Position numbers and translations under genes: made by a program. Under the pieces are notes generated by a model, which did no database searches, was not told the origin of the DNA, and was given only the letters and a program-made list of their open reading frames with translations. Below are positions 11,000-23,700 of a DNA stretch of 64,000 nt, one piece after another (the stretch's first letter is position 1; every line of letters starts with the position of its first letter). The stretch spans positions 1 through 64,000 of the forward strand of contig LLCB01000016.1 in NCBI GenBank assembly GCA_001414345.1, in the 5' to 3' direction. This DNA comes from Hymenoscyphus infarciens. Lineage: Eukaryota; Ascomycota; Leotiomycetes; Helotiales; Helotiaceae.

Positions 11000-11371
11000 C
11001 TTCACACCTGGTGGTGATGGTAGAATTGGGTGTTGTGGTCAAAGAAAGCTATGCGCCCGTCGTACCTCTATTTGGCATGTGAAGCGTGAAAGAAAGCAGA
11101 CTTAAGAAAACAACATCGAGGAAGTTTTGACAGGAAGAAAAGTTTTAGTTTAGAAGAGACATGAGCTAGTAGATAGGATGCGGAGGATAGAAAGCCCACT
11201 TGGGGAGGTGTAGAGTAGTTGGGTTGATCAATCTAGGGCGAAGTAGCTCGACTTCGTGAAGGGAAGGACGGAGTAGGTCTTGTGGTCTGTATGACGTTAA
11301 CTTAATAAGCCGAGGTTTGTTGTTGAAGAGAGTACAGCGGCTGTGCTACCAATAAGAGATAGAGCTGGTCT
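11000..11371. promoter_or_regulatory. 5' flank/promoter of the hydrolase gene
   Basis: GC-normal region upstream of the hydrolase ATG at 10999. A minus-strand upstream ATG at about 11,080 opens a short frame ending within 10 codons, a possible uORF if transcription starts upstream of it. The hAT MITE begins 381 bp upstream of the ATG. Confidence 0.45.
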
Positions 11372-11379
11372 GTTGGTAA

Positions 11380-12009
11380 TAGGGATGCTTATTCTTACGT
11401 TTCGTAAAGCAATACGAAACGCTCATTTGGCGTAAAGCGTAATATGGCTGTTAGCGTTATTATAGGATAAATTTTAGGCATAAAAGTGTATAAATATAGT
11501 ACTGAAATGTGGCCTTTTAGTATAAAAGTAATGATTTATAATATAATTATCTAGAATAATTATATAGAATAATTAAAGCTATTCCTAGAATCGTCATCGC
11601 TCTTATTATCTTCGTCTTCGTCGTAGTCGTAGTCGTGGTCGTGGTCGTCGTGGTCGTGGTCGTCGTCGTCGTCGTGGTCGTGGTCGTCGTCGTCGTCGTC
11701 GTCGTCGTCGTGGTCGTCGTCGTCGTCGTCGTCGTCGTGGTCGTCGTCGTCGTAGTGGTCGTCGTCGTGGTCGTCGTCGTCGTGCTTTAAGCTACTTATA
11801 GTGTTGTAGAAAAATGTTGTTTTAGGAAAGAAGTTCTAAAGCAGAAAATTTTCGAGTAAGCGAAGTAAGCGCTAGCACGTGACAGGAAATGGAGGCTTCC
11901 TATTGGCTAATGAAACTCTTGGCAATATAATAAAGCATATGGCTTATTTGGCCTTACTTTATGCTTTATTCGTATTACACCTTGGCTTTTCGTAAAGGTA
12001 ACATCCCTA
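11380..12009. mobile_element. Non-autonomous hAT-type element (MITE, 630 bp)
   Basis: The element begins TAGGGATG and ends CATCCCTA, a TIR matching the Ac/hAT consensus. It is flanked by identical 8-bp target-site duplications GTTGGTAA (11,372-11,379 and 12,010-12,017), which is the hAT hallmark. Subterminal regions on both sides carry repeated CGTAAAG/TACGAA motifs, as expected for transposase-binding sites. A hairpin (GTTTCGT...ACGAAAC) lies just inside the left TIR. No transposase frame is present. The interior carries a CGT-rich microsatellite. CA and TG are present at ordinary levels, so this copy shows little or no RIP, in contrast to its neighbours. The insertion is probably recent or the element too short for RIP. 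Confidence 0.92.
11611..11783. repeat. CGT/GTC trinucleotide microsatellite inside the hAT MITE
   Basis: About 173 bp of TCG/TGG/TAG triplets based on (GTC)n with interspersed GTGGTC. It is strikingly CpG-rich compared with the surrounding AT isochore. In one minus-strand frame it would read poly-Asp/His, but no gene context supports coding. Confidence 0.95.
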
Positions 12010-12017
12010 GTTGGTAA

Positions 12018-12536
12018 AAGCAAATGGCGGGGATGTGGAGTTGTCTGGAGATTTTGCATGTGATTCAGAAGAGTCATGTGGAAGTATCACGTGATATGTC
12101 CGTGGTGTCTGAAGATCCCCGTGACCTTGAAGGGTTTTGGTGGGGCTAGTAGACTCTTAATAGATTCTTAGACAAGGGTTAAAGCGTCTTAATTATCTGA
12201 ATATTATAGAGCCTCTAAAGATTCTCTAATAGGTACTTAATTCTTAAGGTTTTATAATAACTAAGTCTTACTTAATAGTTAAGAGCTTAGTATAATTATT
12301 AAGAATTCTTAAGTATTAAAGTAGTCTTAATAGTTATAGTATTTAAGTCTTAATTATATTTCTTAACTCTTATAAGAGCGTTAACCTTCTTAACTCTTAA
12401 AGCTATAATAATTATTATATAATAATTAAAAGAGAGATTAACTCTTATTTTATAATTTAATTATTAGATTAATTTATTAATTATTATATAAGAGTTAGAT
12501 TAATCTTCTAGTACTTAAAAGAGGCTTAGTTATTAT
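12018..12536. other. Spacer between hAT MITE and Copia element
   Basis: The first 130 bp is GC-normal and includes TATCACGTGATA. The rest is AT-rich, with repeated TTAATAGTTAAG-like motifs also seen at 36,760-36,890. No gene is seen. Confidence 0.5.
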
Positions 12537-12541
12537 ATAAG

Positions 12542-12731
12542 TGTCGGGACAATTATAGAGTGAATATGTCGGTTCTAGTTATCTAATCGAGTAGTAGAAT
12601 AAGGCTTATTTATACTTAGACCTTTATACTTATAGATAGGTATATATAAATAAATAACTACTTTTTACGTTATCTTTTAATCTCTTAAAAAGGGATAGAA
12701 AGACTCTATTTATAACCTAGTTATACTAATA
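12542..12731 (+). repeat. 5' LTR of the Copia element (190 bp)
   Basis: It starts TGTCGGGAC and ends TATACTAATA (terminal CA mutated to TA). It retains several TG/CA at its outer end. It aligns base for base with 19,135-19,324. Confidence 0.95.
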
Positions 12732-15700
12732 CTAATTAGTATACGTATATAGATTAGGTTATTTAGTTACTTATATTAGACGCTTTCTATTCTATTCTAG
12801 TAGGAATATAATATTATAAGTAGTTATAGAGTAAAAGCCTCCTTTTTATCTTAGTAGAAGATTAACTTTTACTATTATAAAGAGTTTCTATCCTAGTATT
12901 CTTTTATCTCTAAAAAGGACTATAGATCTACTAATTATTCCTTTAATTAATTATTATAAAATAAACTAATTTAATACTTCCCTAGCTTATTAATAAACAC
13001 TTTAAAAGTATTAATCTATTACTCTTCTTAAGAACCCTATAATATTACTAAAAATATATAATTCCTATTTAAATTCTCTTTCTAAATTTACTAAGATATT
13101 TACCTCTTATTTTAGGTCTTTAATTTACTATACTTTTAGACTATCTTACTATAAGATAGATATCTCTAGCTAGGCTTTTAGCTCTCTAATATTCTACTCT
13201 TTATTCTCTTAATATCTTTATCCTCTAATAATAAGTTCTTTAATCTTAAATTACTAAAAGAGTTAATAAATAATACTATATTAGGCCTTAGTAGAAGCTA
13301 ATCTCTATAAAAGGAGAATAGTAGTAACCTCTCTAGCAACCCTCTTAATAATAATCTAGACGAATATAAAATATATAAAGATATAGTAGAATACTTAACT
13401 AATATAATTAAGCTATTTACTAGAAAGTATAAGACTAGTAAAGAGAATAATAAGGAACTTTAGTATACTTTCTAAGAAGACTTCTAAGAATAGATAGTTA
13501 ATAACTTTAATACTATAAAAGTAAGAGTAGTATTAAGACTCTAATCTATACTTAGGTGTTATAGATATTATATACTAAATTATAAAGATATAAAGATAGT
13601 AGAATCGCTCTTCTAAACACTTTAAGAGAATAAACAATCTAGACCCTTTTATAAGAAATTAGAAGAGATTATTTATTTAAGTAATACTTCTTTTAATAAA
13701 CTTAAATAGAGAATTAATAATCCTATCTTAGATCTATTAAATCCTTTATATTAATTATCCTAAAAAGGATCTATACTAAAGATAGTAAAGTTAATATTAA
13801 GATTATCTAAATTAAATTTACTTATACTAGAGGTATATTATATAGATCTTACTAAGTTAAATCGAAAGAGAGCTATCTTAAAAGCCTATTCTAAAGCTTA
13901 CCTAGAGCTAAAATAACCTAATTTAGAAGTAAGATAGTTAAATTTCTCTAAGTTAAGCTAAAAGAGGGCTTATCTATCTACTTATAATTAGCCTACCTAG
14001 TGTTATACCTAGCCTACTCTAGATAAGAATATTCCCTTCTTTAATATAACTTTATTAAATATAGCTACTAGTATAATTCCCCTCTTAAATTTAACTTTAA
14101 AATTACTAAAACTTACTTATTTTAGTAGTTTAAGTTAATAACCTAAGAAGCCCTAACTAGGATTCTCTCCTTCTATTCGTTCTCTTATATATCTACTCTC
14201 TTTAAATAGTAATCTACTCTCTCTAAGACCTTCTTAATTACTAATAAAGTACCTCTATATCTTAGAATATTAGAAGTACTAATATCCTTAATAACTAATC
14301 TATTAATAATCTTAGTCTAGATATATTAATATATTAAATTAACCTCTCTAATATTCTTAACTCTAAGGTTTTATATATCTATTAAAGCTATAATATCTAA
14401 ATAGTAGTTTTAGATACTATATAATAGACCTAGATCCTATTCGTTCTTCTCTCTATCCCTACTAGCTAGATATTTCTAGTTAAAATCTATAGTATAGTAA
14501 GATACTATATAACTTATTTTCTAGAGAAATCGCTAACATCTCTAAAGTATATATAGAGGAAATATAATATAGTAGAAAAGAGGATAACTTTAACCTTAAA
14601 CTTAATATATTTTATAATATCTATCTTTATAATAGTATACTAATTATATACTATTATTTAGCCTTTCTTATAATACTTAAGAGACTTATACTTATCTATT
14701 ATTATACTAATATTATATATAAGAGTAAACTCTTATTTATAGATATATATAAAAATATCTAAGATTACTTTAAAGATGATTTCTATTACTAAAACGTCCT
14801 TTCTAAATAGAACGCTTTTTAGTATAAATAATTTAAGACTAATAATATTAATAAATTAGTATTCTAATATCTTAAGTTATATCTAAATAAACTTAATAAA
14901 CTCTTTTATAGTCTATATTCTAAGCTTTAAAATAAGTATACCTTTATAAATAAAATTATAATAGAATATTAAAATATAGTAGAATTCTATACTACTCTTA
15001 GAGAAGCTCTCTTAGATAGAAACCTTTAATCTATTATTAATACTCTATATTAATCTATTAATAATTATAAGAACCTTTATAAAAGTAGTACAAGAATAGT
15101 AAGTTAATAAGTATATATTATAGAAGAATTAGAAGTAGAATAATATACTATTAACTATAAATTTTATAATAACTATATATCTAATTACTCTATAAATTCT
15201 CTAAGATTTAAGAGAGTATATTAGATTTATAAGAAGCTAAATTATTAGTTCTAAGATTACTTTAAAGATGAGTAGGATTAATATATAGAATAATATTATT
15301 AATAACTTAAGAAAAAGTATAAGAATACTTTTAAAGAAAAGAGCTTTAACTATAATATCTAGTAATATATTTTAAATATAGAAAAGCTCTATAATAATTT
15401 AAATATTAACTAATTAAAAGAGATATTTATTATTAATAACCTTCTATCTCTTAATATTAAGCTAGATAATAATATTTAATAATTCATTACTTCTTATAAT
15501 ACTATTAATACTATTAATACTAAATAGATTATTTCTAAATTAGCTAACGTCTCTTTTATCTATTTAATAACTAAGGACATTTAAGAGGACTATAAGGATA
15601 AGGAATATAAGACTCTTATATAATATAGTATTAAAAGATATAAGAAGACTAAATTCTTTAGTATTATAATTAATACTAGTACTACTAAATACTCTACTAT

Positions 15701-16129
15701 TAGATATAACTAATTCCTAGTATATAATAACCTTATATATAAATCACTACTATTACTAAACAGTAGCTTTATAATTACTTTTAAAATTAGTAATACTTGA
15801 TCTATTAGAAAAGTAAAAATAATAACTCTTATTAGTATTATTAACTTCTACGTATACTAGTCTAATACTTTATTTTTACTTTCTATTAAAGATATAAACT
15901 AACTAGGAGTATCTTATAATAATATTAAGAACCTTCTTATTAGAAAGTATAAAAGTAAAAAGAAAGTTTTTCTAGTAATCTACTAATTTAGCTATCTCTT
16001 CTTATTATAAAATAGAGCTATTACTACTTATATATAATAATTCTTAAGCTTACTTATAAATATTAAGCTTATATATCTCTATTAATAATTTAGCTATCTA
16101 TCTATTACTAGATTATTAATACTTTTAAA

Positions 16130-19020
16130 GTATACTAGAAAAGACTTTGATTCTAAAGTACTTAACTATTTAACTAAATTCTATGAATTTTATTAGAAAC
16201 ATAAGAAGTCTTCTAGCTAATTTAAATTTACTTTATATAATAATAAGATAAACTTTAACTTTATAGTTATTATAGATATTATATATATTAAAAGAAGCCT
16301 ATTATTATATATTATTAACCTAGCTACTTACTTCTAAGCTAGCTATTAGTTAAGAAATATAACTTTAAAATATATATTTAAGAAGTTTCTTAAATATTAG
16401 GTTAATACTTACTTAGAACCTCTAATAATAATTATTACTAATACTAGTAAGAATCTTATAAGTAAGGAATTTATCTAATAAGTAAGAGCTATAAGAATAA
16501 CTATTACGTCTATATCTATAGAGGTATATAATTCAATTAGAATCGTTAAATAATACTATAAACTAATTCGTCAAGCTTACTAAATATTTAAAGAAGCTTA
16601 TTTAGACCTTACTAAGGATATACTTTTATAGATAGCTTTTAAAGTAATTAATAATACTACTAGCTTAGACAGCCTTATCTCTATACTTCTTATTTTTAGA
16701 GTATATACTTATATATTAGATAATAATACTCTATCTTCTAGAATAGCCTAAAGAGCTATAATATATAATAAAGCTTAAGATAAGGTATAAAAGATATAGA
16801 TAAAAAGATAAGTTAATAATACTCTAAATACTTAGAACAGTTCTAATAAGAATTACCTATATAATTTACCTCTAAATTCTAATATCCTTATTTAGTAAGA
16901 AAAGAGTAAATAGACTAAACCTTTTAAATTAATTAGTATTAATAATAAGAAGTATATTATTAAATTATCTAGTAGACCTACTAAATTTAGATCTATAGTT
17001 ATAAAGCCTTATTATTCCCCTCTCTTATAATATAGAGATCCTATTCTAGATAGAGATTAACTAGCTAAGGATACTAATTAAAAAGTATAATAATTCAAGG
17101 ACCTAGAATTAGAAATAGACCTCGATACTCTACTACTATCTCTTATAGTAATATACTCTTAATTAATACTAGTTTTAATTCCTAAACTGATTTTATTAAC
17201 TATACTACTAAAGTAAAAGAGAGAACAACTACTAAAGAATCTAAAAGTCCTCTCTTAATTCTTAAAATACTTTAATCTTATTAATACTTATATATTTAAG
17301 ACTAGTATATCTAAGATCTTTATCTAAAATAAGGTTAATAGAAAGGAACGTTTTATCTAATATAATAAAAATGTTTTTAAGACTCTATATTCTACTAAAT
17401 TAAATAGTATATAAGAAGGTATATATATTAGTATATACTAATCTAAATTTAAGAGCTTTACTAATAGAGGTATACTTAAAATAATTACTTATAACTAACT
17501 TCTAAAAGAGGCTAGAATATTTAGATCTAAATTCGTTAATACTATTAAATTCCCTAGTATAGTATAAGCTATAGAAAAGTTAAGATTAGTAATCTAAGGA
17601 TTTAATAATAATAGTAAAAAGGTTATTCTTACTTAATTACCTATAATCTAATATATAAGCTAGAGACTTATTATTACTCTTTTTATTATATTCTACTAAT
17701 AATTTAGCCTCTTTTTAAGAGATATTTCCTAGGCTTATATATAGTCTATTATCTAATTAGGATAATAAATTTTTACCTATCTATTAAAAGATAAAGAATA
17801 GTAAAAGGGAATTATCTAAGAAGTAATAAGACTCTTTTATAATATTATAAAAGCTAGAAACTATTAGTTTAACACCTACTAAAAGTATTACCTAAAAGTA
17901 CTTTAAATAAAAGAATTAATATATAATCCTTATCTTTTATATATTAATAAGAAATAATACTTTAGTATTATAGGTCTCTAAACTAATAATACTCTTATTC
18001 TTACTAATAAAAGATTTACTAATAATAAGGAATTAAAACTTAAAAAAGCTAAATTTACTACTAAAGACTATAAGAAATTAACTAAGAACTATTTACTTAA
18101 ATTTAATAGAAGTAAAATTATAATTAATTCCTTAGACTTACTTAATCCTAAGATTATACTTACCTAGGATTATTCTAAAAATATTAAATTAGTAAGTATT
18201 AAGCTTACTAATCTTAAAAGCTCTTATAATATAATTTAATTAAAGGCTTCTATAAAAGAGTAATATATTATATAATATACTTATAAAGCCTATATAGCTA
18301 TAGTATTATAACTAGAAGCTACTTTTAATTTATGAACTACTACTTAAATAGTCGACCTCTAAAAAGAAGATATTAACGCCTTTAATAAGAGACTTTAATA
18401 GTAAATTAATAATCCTAATAGAGAACTTACCTATATAGAATTAAATCTAGAAAGTTTTAAATTAATTCTATTTACTAATTCCTCTTTTACTAATAATAAG
18501 AATTATACTTTATAAATTAAATACGTTCTTATACTAGTAGATAAAGACAATAAAGCTAATATCTTATACTAGTTATCTATAAAGTATAAGAGAGTTACTT
18601 ATAGTATTTTAGCCTCTAAGTTATATACTTTAAGTAGAGGATTTAACATCGCTAGTACTATTAAATCGATAATTAAGCTTATTCTTAATTAATTAGTTCT
18701 ACTTATAATTTATACTAATTCTAAGTTAATTTATAACTATCTTATAAGACTTAGTACTACTAAGGAAAAGAGATTAATAATTAATATTATAAGACTTTAA
18801 TAAGTATATAAACGTTAAAAGATCTATAATATTAAATAGATTAATAGTATAAGTAATCCTATAAATATTATAACTAAATCTAAGCCTTATAACGCTTTAA
18901 AGGATCTTATTAATACTAATAGATTAAAGGTAAAAGTAATAGAATAGGTAGAATATAGAGAAGATAAGTATATAAGAAATATAGATAAATAAGTAAGAAT
19001 AGATAAGTAGAATAGAGTAT
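16130..19020 (+). pseudogene. Copia pol remnant: integrase, reverse transcriptase, RNase H
   Basis: Translated through stops, about 16.13-16.80 kb matches a Copia integrase core, including the first catalytic Asp within IVIIDII. The second and third acidic positions appear mutated (Asp to Asn, Glu to Lys). About 17.65-18.35 kb matches reverse transcriptase, with the active-site region reading GLxTNNTLIL where an Asp pair is expected. About 18.48-18.95 kb matches RNase H, with YTNSKLIYN where Asp-Ser-Lys is expected, then TTKEKR and ITKSKP near the end. Asp-to-Asn and Glu-to-Lys changes are G-to-A, as RIP predicts. The upstream part (about 13.2-16.1 kb) should hold gag and protease, but these are not clearly recognisable. 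Confidence 0.85.
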
Positions 19021-19134
19021 TCTAATTAGCTAGATAGACAGAATAGAGAGCTCTTATTAATAGATTTTATTAATCTCTTTTAATTATATTTTTAATAGTT
19101 TTTACTAACATATCTTACTTCTAAGTTACTCTAG

Positions 19135-19324
19135 TATTAGGATAATTATAGAGTAAATATATTAGTTCTAGTTACTTAATTAAGTAGTAGAATAAGGCTT
19201 ATTTATACTTAGACCTTTATACTTATAGATAGGCACGTATAAATAAATAACTACTTTTTATATTACCTTTTAATCTCTTAAAGAGAGATAAGAAGACTCT
19301 ATTTGTAACCTAGTTATACTAATA
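19135..19324 (+). repeat. 3' LTR of the Copia element (190 bp)
   Basis: Same length as the 5' LTR and aligned with it throughout. The start, TATTAGGATA, is the RIP-altered form of TGTCGGGACA. The 3' edge is followed by the duplicated target ATAAG. Confidence 0.95.
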
Positions 19325-19329
19325 ATAAG

Positions 19330-20203
19330 CGTTATAGATTTTAAGAGTTATAATACTAGTACTACCTAGAGTAGGCTATTTAGGTCTACTTATAATCTAA
19401 TTATAAGGTAATTAAGAATTAAATTATATACTAATTCAACTCCTAGATCTCCTCGATCTTATAACTACGTCCTTACCTTCTAAGCCTAACCTTCTAACCT
19501 TTTAATCTTTAACCTTTAACCTTTAACCTTTAACCTTTAACCTTTCTCTTTTATAACTACTCTTAAATAATAAAAAAACATTATTAGATTAATCTTATAT
19601 TATCGTTATCGTAGTCTTATATTTTATATCTTACTAAATCTATATAGTATTTATTAATAAGTTTCTAGTAAGGAATTAGAATAAGACTAACTTACTAGAT
19701 ACTATAGTTAATCTTTCTTAACTTCTTTAAAGACTACCTTACTATCTATACTCTAATATAAACTACTCTTAACTAGAAATAATCTAAATCCTCTATTCTC
19801 TTATACGTTAGTTATAGAAGTTTATATATAAAGGAAGACGATTTATAATATTAGTTATAACTATAGAATTTATTTACTTTACTATCTTATATAGTTTATA
19901 AGATTTAGATCTATAAATAGCTTTAATAAAAGTTTTATATAAGAAGAGTAGAATAATATAAGTATATTAGAGTAGATTTAGTAGAAGGTCTAGAATTAGA
20001 TTTAGCTATAAGCGAGTTTAGCTTTACTAGAGGTTCTAAGAAGGGTCTAGGAGAAGAATGTCTCTAGCCTTCTAATAGTTATATAGTAGCTACTATATTA
20101 ATATAGAGAGAGCCGAGATTTAGCTAAAATCTAAGAAGTATATCTTAATTTAAGAAAATAGAGAGATAGTTACTATCTAAAATTTTAAAGAAAGAAATTA
20201 GTA
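19330..20203. other. AT-rich spacer with a heptamer microsatellite
   Basis: No gene is seen. Five perfect copies of TTTAACC lie at 19,508-19,542. The adjoining segment (about 19,455-19,505) has an imperfect inverted counterpart at about 21,455-21,500. Confidence 0.5.
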
Positions 20204-20770
20204 GTTTTTTCTTAATAAATTAAAAAGTAGAACTTAGAGAAAATAAAAAAAAGTATTATAGTAAATTACTAATAAAAATTAGTATAAGTAATTAAATAAA
20301 AGAAAATAGGCTAAAAGTTAAAATAAACCTTTTAATTTCTTAAAAAGCATAAGAATAATACTAGAGAAAGAGAAATTTAAGAAATAGAAGTAGTTTTTTC
20401 TTAATAAATTAAAAAATAAGACTTAGAGAAAATAAAAAAAAGTATTATAGTAAATCACTAATAAAAATTAGTATAAGTAACTAAATAGAAGAAAATAGGC
20501 TAAAAGTTAAAATAAACCTCTTAATTCTATAAAAAGCGTAGAAACGATACTAGAGAGAGAGAAATTTAAGAAATAGAGGCGGTTTTTTCTTAATAAATTA
20601 AAAAGTAAAACTTAAAGAAAATAAAAAAAATTATTATAGTAAATTACTAATAAAAATTAGTATAAGTAACTAAATAGAAGAAAATAGGCTAAAAGTTAAA
20701 GTAAACCTCTTAATTCTATAAAAAGCGTAGAAATAATACTAGAGAGAGGGAAATTTAAGAAATAGAGGTA
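20204..20770. repeat. Three tandem 189-bp repeats
   Basis: The anchor GTTTTTTCTTAATAAATTAA recurs at 20,204, 20,393 and 20,582, and a truncated fourth copy starts at 20,771, a constant 189-bp period. Units share blocks such as AAAATAGGCTAAAAGTTAAA and CTAATAAAAATTAGTATAAG, with scattered transitions. Confidence 0.9.
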
Positions 20771-20799
20771 GTTTTTTCTAATAAATATAAGCTTTTAAC

Positions 20800-23700
20800 T
20801 TTACTAAAATTAAGTATCTAAGAGTATATACTCTAACTCTAATTATAGTATTAAGAGAGAGAAAAGAGAAAATTATAAAGTAAACTTCTAGCTTTATTAA
20901 GAGAAAAATAAGACTAAAATAGCTAGTAGTATTAGATTAAATATCAGTAGAGGATAGTAACTTACCTCTCTCTAATATTATATAATAGTCTAATATAATA
21001 TTAGAGAGAGGTAAGATCTAAGGAAAAAGATAAGATAAACTCTTTTAAAGGCTAAAAAGCTTAGATTATAAATATTAAAAAAGAAGTAGAAAGAAGTAAG
21101 AGAGAAATAGTAATATATAGATTAAGAAGTAATATACTAAGTTTTCTATAATTAATATAATTACTAATGCTTTTAAATTCCTATAAAACCACCTCGCCTA
21201 GTACTAGAGTATAATAAAGTATAATAGATATACTTAGAGCCTCGTCTATAATTAAGTAGATATAGATAACGTTTTCTTATTTATTTATAGATAATAGAAA
21301 GTTATTAGTAGAGGATATAGTACTACTAGTATTTAAATACTATATATTTCTAGAGATATAAATTATAGAGAGATATAGAGAGTATTAGTATATATTCGGT
21401 ATATATTTAGTATTTATAAGAATAGATTTATAGAAGAGATTAATAGATTAATAGATTAGAGGTTAGAAGGTTAGAGATTAAGAGCTTAGAAGGCTAGGAG
21501 AGTATAGTATTATAATAATAGAGAGGTAATTTAGTAGAGTAGTAAGGTGATTTATATAGAGATTATAAAGAGTATTTATCTAATAGCTCTATAATAATAA
21601 GCTATAAGAGGAGAGAGCGATTAAGATAGTCTCCTAGTATTAGACTAGATATATTTAGACGTAGTAAGTATAATTCACCGTATTTCGACATAGTATATTA
21701 TAGGAGTTAGCGATGTCTAGTTTTAGTATTATTAACGTTAGGTGCCTAGGTTAAGCCTTAAGCTTACTAGTTCTATTACGTTACTTCTAGGCCTACTTTA
21801 ACTTTATAAATATTAGAAAACTTAATACTATTATAGTTTATAAATAAAGTAAATAAACTACTAATATTATTCTTCTTTAGCTTTAAGGTTTTCTTTTTCT
21901 TCTAATTATATAAATTTAATTTTCTAGAGATATTATAAGACCTTATTATTAGAAGATATACTTAGTTTTAAAACTCTATTATCTTATAAGCTCTAAGTTA
22001 GAATATTATTTATAACTTTATAGTCTATTAGCTTCTAATACCTACTAACTATATATACTAACTTATTATAGAATTAGCTAAGTCTTATAATCCTTTACTT
22101 CTCTATAAAGTAATATCTTAATACTTTAATTATATTATTTAAGCTATTAAGTAAAAGATCTAAGACTAGAAGGAAAACTCTCTTATCTTTTAACCTAAGT
22201 TAATAAATAAATATAAGTTTAATTCTTTTAAAGATAACGTCTTAATTTATAAGCTAAATAAAATCACTAACTTTAAGTATTTTCTACTTTTCTAAAACCC
22301 TATAAAATAATAATTAGATTTATACTTCTAACTTATAAGTTTCTAAGAAAGGATTCTAAAAAGTTACTTACTTATCTATAAAGGAAATCTTTTTATACTA
22401 CTTTATATAGCTCTTCTTAAGATTAATAATATTTAGAATCCTATAATCTTTAGTATAAGCCTTATATAATACTATACTAAAAGAATATATAGTATTATCT
22501 CCTTTATACTATAGTAAGAGTAGCTATAAACTGTTTACCTTTATAATAGTAATATCCTTTATTACTAAGATTCTTAAAAACCTATCTATTTCTAAAGTAC
22601 TATACTTTATATCCTTTTCTTTAAGAATTAGCTCTCTAGTAGATAGGAAACTAGTAAATAAAGTTAGATAGGATTTATAAAGTATTTAGATTAATATATA
22701 AATGTTTTTATTATCTAGTATATTTATACCTCTACTAACTAATATCTAGATTATAAGTAAGATAGCCTTATAATATATTAAGCTTTATTCTACCTCTTAC
22801 TTATTCCTAAATACTACTAAAGCTTTATACTAGCTAAGTTAAGTTAGAAGAAGGTTTAGTAGAAGAGAATTAAGAGACTTATTAGTACTTATCTTCTCCT
22901 AGTAAAATATAAATATTATATATAGTACTAAATTCTTAAGTAACTATAGAAGAATAAATCCTCTAATATATATTAAGTAAGCTCTTCTACTTTAATACTA
23001 TTACTACTTAATTAATTTTTAAGTCTTTTATTTATTTCTTAAGGCCTATTTATACTTATTTCTTTATAGCTTATACCTTTTACTTAAGTATAGCTTAGGT
23101 AAGAGAGAGAGCTAAGACTACTAGATTTCTATTACTTTAAATATTTTAATCCTTACTAATTAATCTACTTATTAAAGGTTTAAGGCTAACGCTTCTACTC
23201 TTACTTCTTAGAGTATTAACCTTTTAATAAGCCTTAATCTTATAAATATCTTAGAAGGTTTTATAACTAGTTATAATAAGTTATTAAACTTTACTAACGT
23301 TGTTAATATTAGTAACTAGGAATATAACTATAAATAAAGACTTTACTATCTATATAATCTACTAAACTATAAAGTTAATAACTTATTAGTTTAAACTAAA
23401 CTTATAAATCTTCTTTATACTTTTTAAAAAAAACTTATTTAAATAAGTAGGCTTAAGCTAAACTCTAAGTAGTATTCCTATAATAATTAGGTCTCTTATA
23501 AGCTTTAATATTTTCTAACTATCTAAATATTTAATAACTAACTATAGTCTCCTCTAGCTTAGAAGGAAAGGAAAGCAACGTAGTTCTACTCTATAGAGGT
23601 CTATCTTAGAACCTAAGAGAATAAAGTTAATTAATAATTCTTAGACTTTAAATATAATACCTTAGTATTCTAAATATACTAGATTAGAAGCTCTACTAAT

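Larger units (their letters stand above)
12542..19324 (+). mobile_element. Complete but dead Ty1/copia LTR retrotransposon (6,783 bp)
   Basis: Two 190-bp direct repeats (12,542-12,731 and 19,135-19,324) are flanked by identical 5-bp target-site duplications ATAAG (12,537-12,541 and 19,325-19,329). The interior, read on the plus strand, shows the Copia domain order integrase, reverse transcriptase, RNase H. All frames carry TAA/TAG and no long ORF survives. CA/TG are nearly absent inside. LTR starts read TGTCGGGACA on the left and TATTAGGATA on the right. The visible differences are G-to-A and C-to-T transitions, so RIP rather than age-related drift explains the decay. Confidence 0.95.

Noticed and set aside
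11611..11783. Poly-Asp/His coding region
   Set aside because: It lies inside a 630-bp MITE with no start, no flanking coding sequence and no splice sites.
19508..19542. Interstitial telomere
   Set aside because: The unit is TTTAACC, not CCCTAA, with only five copies.
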